Part shown: one piece after another, positions 34,518 to 41,391 of the stretch | How positions within the stretch are numbered: the stretch's first letter is position 1 | Layout of the letters: each line of letters starts with the position of its first letter | Source of the DNA: Pseudarthrobacter enclensis | GTDB lineage: Bacteria; Actinomycetota; Actinomycetes; Actinomycetales; Micrococcaceae | Assembly: GCF_001457025.1 (NCBI RefSeq) | Contig: NZ_KQ758602.1 | Coordinates: 310,001-374,000 of the forward strand | Direction: 5' to 3' | DNA: 64,000 nucleotides | The notes under the pieces: model-generated | Told to the model about the DNA's origin: nothing | The model's database searches: none | What the model saw: the letters and a program-made list of their open reading frames with translations, nothing else | Made by a program: the position numbers and the translations under genes

Positions 34518-35084
34518 GTGAATGGTCAGCGCATCGGATACGTACGGGTAAGCACGGTCGATCAGAACGAGCTGCGACAGCTCGAAGGCCAGGTCCTGGA
34601 CCGGGTCTTCACGGACAAGGCCTCCGGCAAGGACATGACACGGCCGCAGCTCACCGAGCTGCTCCGCTTTGTCCGCGAGGGTGACGCCGTAGTCGTGCAC
34701 AGCATGGACAGGCTCGCCAGGAATCTGGATGATCTACGTGCCCTGGTTCAGGGCCTCACCCGGCGTGGAGTGCGGGTGGAGTTCCTCAAAGAACAGCTCG
34801 TGTTCACCGGTGAGGACTCCCCCATGGCCAACCTCATGCTGTCGGTCATGGGCGCCTTCGCTGAATTCGAACGGTCCCTGATCAGGGAACGCCAGCGCGA
34901 AGGTATCGCTCTGGCTCAGCAGCGCGGCGCCTACAGGGGACGGAAAAAGACCCTAACACCGGAACGTGCCGCCGAACTGGTCCAGCGCGCCGGCAGCGGC
35001 ATCCCGAAAGTCGTCCTCGCCCGTGACTACGGCATCAGCAGGGAAACGGTCTATCAGTACCTCCGCCACGCCACACTGGAATGA
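34518..35084 (+). CDS. Serine recombinase (resolvase/invertase family)
   Basis: A 188-residue small serine recombinase. GYVRVSTVDQN places the catalytic serine at residue 12. HSMDRLARNLDDL carries the active-site arginine, and FTGEDSPMANLMLSVMGAFAEFERSLIRERQREGIA is the E-helix that links to DNA. The last 45 residues are a Hin-type helix-turn-helix (GIPKVVLARDYGISRETVYQYLRH). The GTG at 34518 was chosen over an upstream frame because GGGAGG lies five bases ahead. No transposase gene accompanies it, so it may be the remnant of a Tn3-like element or an island resolvase. Confidence 0.88.
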   Translation: MNGQRIGYVRVSTVDQNELRQLEGQVLDRVFTDKASGKDMTRPQLTELLRFVREGDAVVVHSMDRLARNLDDLRALVQGLTRRGVRVEFLKEQLVFTGEDSPMANLMLSVMGAFAEFERSLIRERQREGIALAQQRGAYRGRKKTLTPERAAELVQRAGSGIPKVVLARDYGISRETVYQYLRHATLE

Positions 35085-35201
35085 CCCCGTCTACTCCCCC
35101 GGCCCAAGACCTTCTCCCGTCGGCCGTTCCGACATGACATGGCCCGATGACGGTCTAGTTCCCAGACAATCTCAAGGTTCGCCCCGCAGAGTTGACTCCG
35201 G

Positions 35202-35260
35202 AACTTCGGCCAACCGCTATTTGGCCGGAGTTTCGCCACTTCCACGGCCTTCGGCCGTCG
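35202..35260. terminator. Two successive hairpins after the recombinase gene
   Basis: AACTTCGGCCA (35202-35212) pairs with TGGCCGGAGTT (35222-35232) with one wobble, and ACGGCC (35246-35251) pairs with GGCCGT (35255-35260) around TTC. They lie between the converging recombinase and hypothetical genes and probably end transcription from both sides. Confidence 0.6.
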
Positions 35261-35302
35261 CCGGCATCATAACCATCCGTCAGCGGCGGTGACTCTGAGC
35301 TT

Positions 35303-35734
35303 CTACTGCCCCGTACGTCTGAATAGGTAAATCCCGGCGACATGTCCTCTGGTGACTACACCCTGCCCGGTTGCCAGCACACGGTTAGTGGACGTTGACC
35401 CCGTTTCTACGAAGACGTAACCAGTGTGCTCGAGATGCCAGCCAACGGCTTCGATCTGCCCCAACGTAACAGCAGTGGAGGATGCCTGGACTAGTACATT
35501 CTCGGAGGAACCGAATGACGAGTGCGATCCCGCCAGGGAGCTTACTTCCATCTCGACCTGGAAGAACTCGTCTCCATTTTTGTATGCACTCTCCGCCATG
35601 CCCAAGGGACTGTTTCTGTACGCTTCCTTGGCCCGTTCTGCTTCACGTACTCGAGCGCGCTGCTGATTAGCGGCCTGACGTTCTTGTTCCTGTTCTGCCC
35701 ACTTTTCCCGCAAGCCCATCTGGTCCTCAATCAT
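35303..35734 (-). CDS. Hypothetical protein with N-terminal coiled coil
   Basis: From the ATG at 35734 the protein has 143 residues. Residues 1-45 are a charged coiled coil (REKWAEQEQERQAANQQRARVREAERAKEAYR). The rest is a beta-rich domain with SSENVLVQASSTAVTLGQIEAVGWHLEHTGYVFVETG and ends in GHVAGIYLFRRTGQ. This C-terminal module recalls small actinobacterial domains of unknown function that measure or bind something at a membrane. An in-frame start at 35794 would add 20 residues, but neither start has a clear ribosome site. It lies in the accessory stretch and its GC content looks lower than in the flanking operons. Confidence 0.6.
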   Translation of the reverse strand: MIEDQMGLREKWAEQEQERQAANQQRARVREAERAKEAYRNSPLGMAESAYKNGDEFFQVEMEVSSLAGSHSSFGSSENVLVQASSTAVTLGQIEAVGWHLEHTGYVFVETGSTSTNRVLATGQGVVTRGHVAGIYLFRRTGQ

Positions 35735-35865
35735 CGTCGTTAATAGGGAGGTCGGGCATCGGGATTCCGAAGTATTACCGAACCACGTTGACACCCTAAG
35801 CTACTTCACCCTGACGAAAAGTTTGAGTAGTTCCTCATGCCACCGACGGCTTACCTTGGAGAAGC

Positions 35866-36498
35866 GTGGGCGTCTTTGGAAATAATGACCACATGAATAC
35901 CGCTAACGCCGACGCGCGAGAACACGGATTTGCCCCACAAACCGACTACTACGACAGCTTGGTCGTAAGACTAGTTCCGTCAACACCAGAGCGCGACGTA
36001 GACGACACCGAAGCCGTCTTCTACGACCTCCCTGCTCAGGGCTGGTACCCCGGCGAAATCCGGCAGCACCTCCGTGAGACGGCCAACAAGGCGCCCATCC
36101 AGAACTATGTTTTGAAGGAGCGAAGCACGGAGGTGAATTGGGGCGCTTCCGGGGGTGGACTCGAAATCATCCTTCAGGTCGCCAGCAGCATCGCCGATGA
36201 GACCATTCCGGTAATAGTGGGGGCAGCCCTTGACCAGCTCCTCACCCGCACCAGACGTCGTAGGCAAACATCTGGGTTCACCGACCAAGACGCGGCGGTA
36301 AGGTATGTCAAATGGCGTATTAGCCTTGGTTACGGCGAAGGGCAAGATCAACTTCATGTCCTCGAGGTTGAGCTGGACGACACACAGGCCGCAAGAATCA
36401 TTCTGGCCGGCTCCAAAGGGAAACGATACGAGTGCACTTGTAGCCAGACCAAAGGTGGCCTGACTATGACTCGTGTGAAAGTGACTTATACGGAATGA
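35866..36498 (+). CDS. Hypothetical protein of unknown function (island)
   Basis: A 210-residue protein with no family I recognise. Residues 30-85 are mixed alpha/beta (YYDSLVVRLVPSTPERD, then GWYPGEIRQHLRETAN). A hydrophobic/amphipathic stretch follows a glycine turn near residue 95: WGASGGGLEIILQVASSIADETIPVIVGAALDQLL, then a basic TRTRRRR. The C-terminal third is beta-rich (KRYECTCSQTKGGLTMTRVKVTYTE). GTG at 35866 or ATG at 35893 could be the start. Its layout resembles the next gene's product, and the two may be partners. Confidence 0.6.
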   Translation: MGVFGNNDHMNTANADAREHGFAPQTDYYDSLVVRLVPSTPERDVDDTEAVFYDLPAQGWYPGEIRQHLRETANKAPIQNYVLKERSTEVNWGASGGGLEIILQVASSIADETIPVIVGAALDQLLTRTRRRRQTSGFTDQDAAVRYVKWRISLGYGEGQDQLHVLEVELDDTQAARIILAGSKGKRYECTCSQTKGGLTMTRVKVTYTE

Positions 36499-36612
36499 AT
36501 TCCTGAATGCCCTGCTCGCGTTCATGCCAACAATCGCCGCCGCCCGATGCCAACACGTTTATCAAGCCGGATACCGCAGTGTCCCTAGCGGTTTTGTAGT
36601 TATAGTCAAGTC

Positions 36613-37329
36613 ATGATGTTCCCGGTGGACCCGAAATCTCCCATCAACTTTATCGGTGTCGACTTCACCGCGTTCCTTCAGGGGCCTGCTGTTTATGACG
36701 GGAAGGCGGTCGGTGACCATGTGATGGATCTCATCGAGCAATACTTGACGGAATTTGGTTTTTCTTGCCGCCGTTGCTTTTATGCAGGTCGCGGTGCGAC
36801 GTCTGGTGGTCCAGAGTTTTTTGAAGTCTTGCTCTGGGTGCAGGATCATTGGGAGTTTCTGGCGGGGGCAGCGTCGGTCGTGTTGGCCAGAGTGGCCAAG
36901 ATTCGCCACAAGTGGCGGCAACTGAAAAGACTATGGGAACAGCGGGTGCTCAATCCATATCGGCCCTCCGTCATTGTCGAGTTGGCCGCACGTACCCAAG
37001 ATGATGGTGCCGGACTATCGGATGATGAAGCCTCGTCGTTCCGGGCTCTTTTGAGTCGCGTGCCAGACATTAGTCAGCGGCTTCGGCGTGAAATGCCCGA
37101 CCAGACATTCACGTTTCGGGTACAGGCCATCGGGCCGGTGTCGGCCACCGCCTCCGCTTCCTTCAAAGTATCGGAAGTCCGGCCCTCCGACGCAGTGAAG
37201 ATGGTGCGGTTTATGGATAAGTGCACCGACCAGACTGATCTCGTCGTCACGCTTTACCGCAAGTTCGGTCTCATAACGCGTCTCGAGCAAGAGAAAATCA
37301 GCAATTACATGGGATCAATGAACAAGTAA
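36613..37329 (+). CDS. Hypothetical protein of unknown function (island)
   Basis: A 238-residue protein starting with MMFPVDPKSPINFIGVDFTAF. A cysteine pair occurs in FSCRRCF near residue 52. GATSGGPEFFEVLLWVQDHWEFLAGAASVVLARV is a possible membrane or amphipathic segment, followed by a basic helix KIRHKWRQLKRLWEQR. The C-terminal half is alpha/beta. The SGG turn followed by a helix and then basic residues resembles the middle of the preceding gene's product. No known toxin, nuclease or kinase motif is evident. It reads in the same direction, 114 bases after that gene. Confidence 0.6.
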   Translation: MMFPVDPKSPINFIGVDFTAFLQGPAVYDGKAVGDHVMDLIEQYLTEFGFSCRRCFYAGRGATSGGPEFFEVLLWVQDHWEFLAGAASVVLARVAKIRHKWRQLKRLWEQRVLNPYRPSVIVELAARTQDDGAGLSDDEASSFRALLSRVPDISQRLRREMPDQTFTFRVQAIGPVSATASASFKVSEVRPSDAVKMVRFMDKCTDQTDLVVTLYRKFGLITRLEQEKISNYMGSMNK

Positions 37330-37694
37330 GAAAGCCGCCCTAATAGGCCCTGCAGTCGCGATATTTATCCCGGTGGGGCACCCAGGCATGGCAGGCGGAG
37401 CTCTCGAACGCCTTCTGCAGTGAACGCCCGCGCCCACTGTTGACGTTAGTCCTCCAGCTCCCGAGGAGCCTGCGATGGCCTACCGAGGTGATTAGCACCC
37501 CGCACTGGAGGACCTGGCTTGAGCCCTTGCCCTTGACCTGTGCTCAACTTGGTGAACTCGAGCAGCTTTACAGAATATCAATTATCGGCGTTTGAGAATG
37601 GCTGGGGGAGAACGTTTCGAGGCACAGCGCCGGAGCCCGCGGTGATGTGGCGATGTGGCGATGTGGCGATTTAAGCGTCCATGCTGATCCACGA
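37330..37694. other. Intergenic stretch with a tandem repeat at its right end
   Basis: No gene is visible in these 365 bases. At 37644-37670 the 8-base unit GATGTGGC occurs three times in a row plus a partial fourth. The left part contains short dyads but no clear terminator or tRNA. It marks the right border of the accessory stretch, before the flavin reductase gene. Confidence 0.6.
37644..37670. repeat. Tandem repeat, 8-base unit
   Basis: GATGTGGC is repeated three times followed by GAT. It lies just beyond the stop of the leftward flavin reductase gene. The copy number could vary between strains. Confidence 0.9.
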
Positions 37695-38327
37695 TCACTC
37701 GCCCTGGCCGGGGGCGCCGAAGTGCCCGGGCCAGTCCTTGGCTCGGATGCGGCGGAGCTCCTGAATCGGACCCAGTGTCCCCCACTCATTACCTCCCAAC
37801 CGTGACAGGGGTTCCAAGAGGTCGATCTGCGGATGGTCACCGTCGAGCACGCTTGTAGATACGACTGCGTAGACGACCCTGCCAAACACGAGGGTGCAGT
37901 TACCCAGCTCTAGGGTGCTATGCAATTGGCACTCCAGTGCCACGGGCGAATCCTTTACCCGTGGAGGACGCACCATGGTGCTCAATTCCCGGGGCAGCCC
38001 CACTGCATCGAACTCGCTCGTAGCCGCCGGAAAGTCAGTCCCTGTTGCACTGACCTCCTCAAACAGAAACGCCGGGGTGAGATTAACGACGAACTCACCC
38101 AGGGCCTGGATATTGCGCAACGAGTCCTTCTCACCCACTGAAGTGAACTGAATAACCGGCGGGTCAACGGACGCTACGGTGTAAAAAGAGTGCGGCGCAA
38201 GATTGTCCACCCCCTCTGCCGATGTAGTTGACACCCAGGCAATCGGTCTCGGAACAACCACCGAAGTCAACAACTGATAAAAATCCCTCGCCGACATCTG
38301 CGCCGGATCAAAATCTTTCCGCGCCAC
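37695..38327 (-). CDS. Flavin reductase family protein (FMN-binding split barrel)
   Basis: A 210-residue protein. FYQLLTSVVVPRPIAWVSTTSAEG near residue 17 and NLAPHSFYTVASVDPPVIQFTS near 42 are the FMN-binding split-barrel segments, followed by DSLRNIQALGEFVVNL. Such proteins either reduce flavin for a two-component monooxygenase or act as oxygenases or oxidoreductases themselves. The GTG at 38327 was chosen because AGGAGG lies five bases ahead. It is divergent from an ABC importer of the sulfonate/nitrate class, which often supplies substrates to flavin-dependent monooxygenases, but no monooxygenase gene is present here. Confidence 0.85.
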   Translation of the reverse strand: MARKDFDPAQMSARDFYQLLTSVVVPRPIAWVSTTSAEGVDNLAPHSFYTVASVDPPVIQFTSVGEKDSLRNIQALGEFVVNLTPAFLFEEVSATGTDFPAATSEFDAVGLPRELSTMVRPPRVKDSPVALECQLHSTLELGNCTLVFGRVVYAVVSTSVLDGDHPQIDLLEPLSRLGGNEWGTLGPIQELRRIRAKDWPGHFGAPGQGE

Positions 38328-38496
38328 GTAGCCTCCTGCTCTCTCCATCCTTACTGCCGCAGATCAGAACCGGGATGTGTGACCGAGGTGCAGCAGTTGG
38401 GTTCAACTCACCCTTGTAGTGTGACGCACGTTACTGTTAGCCTACCAACCATTATATGACCATCAACTCACAATGTGGTTAGTCGGGAGATTAGCA

Positions 38497-39342
38497 ATGA
38501 CGCAACCCTCACAGCCAGGATCATCGAACTACGCGGTTGAACTGAACGGATGCACCAAGGAGTTTGCAACTCCCGGCGGCGGATCATACTTCGCTGTCCG
38601 GGATATTGACCTCAAGGTTGAACCCGGACGATTCGTCTCCATCGTCGGGCCAACGGGATCGGGTAAGTCCACGATCCTCAACATGGCAGCGGGCCTCCTG
38701 AATCCTTCTTCGGGCACTGTCCATAGCTTCAGTGAGCCCGTCCATGGGGTCAACCGCCGCGCCTCCTACATGTTCCAGCAGGACGCCCTACTGCCCTGGA
38801 AGTCGGTGATCGACAACGTCAGCCTCGGGCTCACCATGGCCGGGGTTTCCAAGGCTGAGGCCTACGACGAGTCACGCCGATGGCTGGAGAAGGTGGGTCT
38901 GAAGAACTTCGCTGACCGCTACCCGCATCAGCTCTCCGGCGGCATGCGCAAGCGCACGGCCGTCGCCCAGGCCTGGATCGTGAACCCGGACATCCTGCTG
39001 ATGGACGAGCCGTTCTCTGCGCTGGACGTCCAGACCCGGCAGATCATGGAGAACGAACTCCTCCAGCTCTGGCAGGAATCGGACAAAGCCGTCGTCTTCA
39101 TCACGCACGACCTGGACGAGGCCATTGCCCTCTCCGACGAGGTGGTCATCCTTGGTGCCGGTCCGGGCAGCACCGTCGTCGGCAGCTACGAGATCGACAT
39201 CCCCCGCCCCCGCGACCTCCTGGACATTCGGGACGATCCCAAGTTCGTGGAGCTCCACAGGGAAATCTGGGGACGCCTCAAGGTCGAGGTATCCAAAACC
39301 TATGAATCAGCTCGGGAAGAAGAAGAGAGCGACGCAGCATGA
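38497..39342 (+). CDS. ABC transporter ATP-binding protein (nitrate/sulfonate/taurine class)
   Basis: A 281-residue ABC ATPase. Walker A is GPTGSGKST near residue 54, the Q-loop is MFQQDALLPWKSV, the signature LSGGMRKR (a variant of LSGGMRQR), Walker B ILLMDEPFSALD and the switch ITHDLDEAIALSDEV. This is the SsuB/TauB/NrtD class. The ATG at 38497 has GGGAGA seven bases ahead. The stop overlaps the permease start (ATGA). It powers uptake with the next two genes. The substrate is not readable from the ATPase. Confidence 0.9.
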   Translation: MTQPSQPGSSNYAVELNGCTKEFATPGGGSYFAVRDIDLKVEPGRFVSIVGPTGSGKSTILNMAAGLLNPSSGTVHSFSEPVHGVNRRASYMFQQDALLPWKSVIDNVSLGLTMAGVSKAEAYDESRRWLEKVGLKNFADRYPHQLSGGMRKRTAVAQAWIVNPDILLMDEPFSALDVQTRQIMENELLQLWQESDKAVVFITHDLDEAIALSDEVVILGAGPGSTVVGSYEIDIPRPRDLLDIRDDPKFVELHREIWGRLKVEVSKTYESAREEEESDAA

Positions 39343-40202
39343 CAGTGGCACCAGCTTCCAAGAACACACAACGCTTTCCCCTCCGGAAGGACCGGGATGC
39401 GGCGGTGGCCCAGCGCCCCAAGCGCAAGCGGTCCGAAGCCTCGAACTTCTCCATCAGGATGGGGCAACTGGCCCTCGCCGCCATCGTCCTCGGCGCGTGG
39501 GAACTGCTGGGACGAGTCGGCGTTATCGACCCGTTCTTCTTCCCGCTCCCCTCCGACATCCTCATGACCGTCTGGGTCTGGATCTCCAGCGGCTTCGTCT
39601 TCCCGCACCTGTGGATCACCCTGCAGGAATCGATCCTCGCCTTCCTCACCGGCGCGGCGGCCGGCCTGGTGCTGGGCTTCCTGCTGGCCAGGGTCCGGTT
39701 CCTTGAGCGGCTCCTGGACCCGTTCCTGCAGATGTTCAACGCCCTGCCCCGCGTGGTGCTGGCCCCGATCTTCCTGCTGTGGTTCGGCCTGGGCATCTGG
39801 TCCAAGGTGGCCTTCGGCTTCACCCTGGTGTTCTTCATCGTCTTCTTCAACACCCTTGAAGGCGTCAAGAGCGTGGACCGGGTCCTGGTAGACAACGCCA
39901 AGATGCTTGGAGCCAGCGAGAAGCAGCTCCTCCGCCACGTCTTCATCCCCAGCGCCCTGACGTGGATTTTCTCCAGTCTGCACATCAGCGTGGGCTTCGC
40001 CATCACCGGCGCGGTGGTGGGTGAATACCTCGGGGCGTCCGCCGGCGTGGGCTACGCCATCGCCCAGGCCCAGGGTGTCTTCGACACCAAGGGCGTCTTC
40101 GCCGGCATGTTCATTCTGATGTTCGTGGTCCTCATCATCGACCTCCTGGTCAACCGCCTCGAACGGCACCTCCTCAGGTGGCGCCCGGTCCGCTCCTCCT
40201 AA
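39339..40202 (+). CDS. ABC transporter permease (SsuC/TauC class)
   Basis: A 287-residue permease with a basic N-terminal tail and six hydrophobic helices. The cytoplasmic coupling loop DNAKMLGASEKQLLRHVFIPSALTWIFSSLHISVGFA has the EAA motif of binding-protein-dependent permeases. The start overlaps the ATPase gene by four bases. A homodimer is expected because only one permease gene is present. Upstream and downstream genes complete an importer of the nitrate/sulfonate/taurine/thiamine-precursor class. Confidence 0.9.
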   Translation: MTVAPASKNTQRFPLRKDRDAAVAQRPKRKRSEASNFSIRMGQLALAAIVLGAWELLGRVGVIDPFFFPLPSDILMTVWVWISSGFVFPHLWITLQESILAFLTGAAAGLVLGFLLARVRFLERLLDPFLQMFNALPRVVLAPIFLLWFGLGIWSKVAFGFTLVFFIVFFNTLEGVKSVDRVLVDNAKMLGASEKQLLRHVFIPSALTWIFSSLHISVGFAITGAVVGEYLGASAGVGYAIAQAQGVFDTKGVFAGMFILMFVVLIIDLLVNRLERHLLRWRPVRSS

Positions 40203-40231
40203 CCCCATCCACCTCCTGAAAGGGAATCCCC

Positions 40232-41311
40232 ATGACTTCGAACGAAACCCGGCACCGGCGCCGGGGCCTCTTCCGCCCGCTGACTGTCCTCGCCTCCGTG
40301 GCCCTCGCCCTCTCCGCCTGCGGCGCCCCCGCCTCGGCACCGCCCGGCCAGGGCGGCACCGGTGCCGCCGGCGGCGGCGATGGCTCCAAGGTAATTATCG
40401 GCGTCGGCGGCCAAACGCTGCTGACCTACCTTCCCACCACGCTGGCCCAGGAACTGGGCTACTACGAGGAGGAGGGCGTGAACGTCGAACTGCAGGACCT
40501 GCAGGGCGGCTCGAAGGCGCTTACCGCGATGATCGGCGGCAGCACGCACGTCACCAGCGGCTACTACGAGCACACCATCCAGATGCAGGCCAAAAACCAG
40601 CCCATCAAGGCGTTCGTGGACATGGGCCGGTCCTCGGGCCTCGCCCTCCTGGTGGCGCCCAAGAACGAGGGCCAGATCAAGTCGATCGCGGACCTCAAGG
40701 GCAAGAACGTCGGCGTGACCTCGCCTGGGTCCTCCACCGACATGTTCGTGAAGTTCTTGCTGGTAGAGAGCGGCATGCAGCAGACCGATGCCGCGGTGTC
40801 GGCCATTGGCGCCGGATCCTCCGCCGTGGCGGCCATGGAGCAGAACCAGGTGGATGCCGCGGTGATGCTGGAGCCGGACATCTCTGTGCTCACCAAGCGG
40901 ATCGGCCACGATCCGGTCATTCTGGAAGACGTCCGGACCGAGGAAGGGCTGAAGGAAGTCTTCGACACCGACGCCTGGCCGTCAGCGTCCCTTTACGCCA
41001 AGACCGACTGGCTGGAGCAGAACAAGGACACCGCGGGCAAGCTCGCCAAGGCGATCAAGCGCACGCTGGAGTTCATCGACAGCCACTCCGGCGAGGAGAT
41101 CGCCGCGGAAATGCCGGAGAAGTTCGCCGGCGGTGACAAGGAGCTCTACGCCAAGGTCATCGAGGACCTGAAGAAAACGCTGAGCAAGGACGGGTCCTTT
41201 ACGGAGAATGGCGTCGAGGCGGTCCTGAAGACCCAGCGGGTGGCCAACCCGGAGGTCGGGGACAAGGACATCAAGCTCGAGGACACCTACACCAACGAAT
41301 TCGTAGAGTAG
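40232..41311 (+). CDS. ABC transporter substrate-binding lipoprotein (NMT1/SsuA-like)
   Basis: A 359-residue lipoprotein: basic signal start, hydrophobic core and lipobox LSACG (Cys30), then a Gly-rich linker. The mature part is an NMT1/THI5-like type II binding protein: LPTTLAQELGYYEEEGVNVELQDLQGGSKALTAMIGG, and later DLKGKNVGVTSPGSSTDMFVKFLL. The ligand could be a sulfonate, nitrate, pyrimidine or an aromatic or carboxylic acid. It is followed by a perfect hairpin and then an aconitase-family gene in the same direction, so the ligand may be a tricarboxylate or hydroxy-acid precursor. Confidence 0.88.
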   Translation: MTSNETRHRRRGLFRPLTVLASVALALSACGAPASAPPGQGGTGAAGGGDGSKVIIGVGGQTLLTYLPTTLAQELGYYEEEGVNVELQDLQGGSKALTAMIGGSTHVTSGYYEHTIQMQAKNQPIKAFVDMGRSSGLALLVAPKNEGQIKSIADLKGKNVGVTSPGSSTDMFVKFLLVESGMQQTDAAVSAIGAGSSAVAAMEQNQVDAAVMLEPDISVLTKRIGHDPVILEDVRTEEGLKEVFDTDAWPSASLYAKTDWLEQNKDTAGKLAKAIKRTLEFIDSHSGEEIAAEMPEKFAGGDKELYAKVIEDLKKTLSKDGSFTENGVEAVLKTQRVANPEVGDKDIKLEDTYTNEFVE

Positions 41312-41323
41312 CCCCAACCCGCA

Positions 41324-41352
41324 GGCACGCCATCCGGTGCGGATGGCGTGCC
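41324..41352 (+). terminator. Hairpin between the binding protein and aconitase genes
   Basis: GGCACGCCATCCG (41324-41336) pairs perfectly with CGGATGGCGTGCC (41340-41352) around a GTG loop, 12 bases after the binding-protein stop. It could stop or attenuate transcription before the aconitase gene, or protect the transporter mRNA 3' end. Confidence 0.8.
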
Positions 41353-41391
41353 TGGCACGTTAAGGCGCTTTGCTTGAGGAGACCAGCCGCC

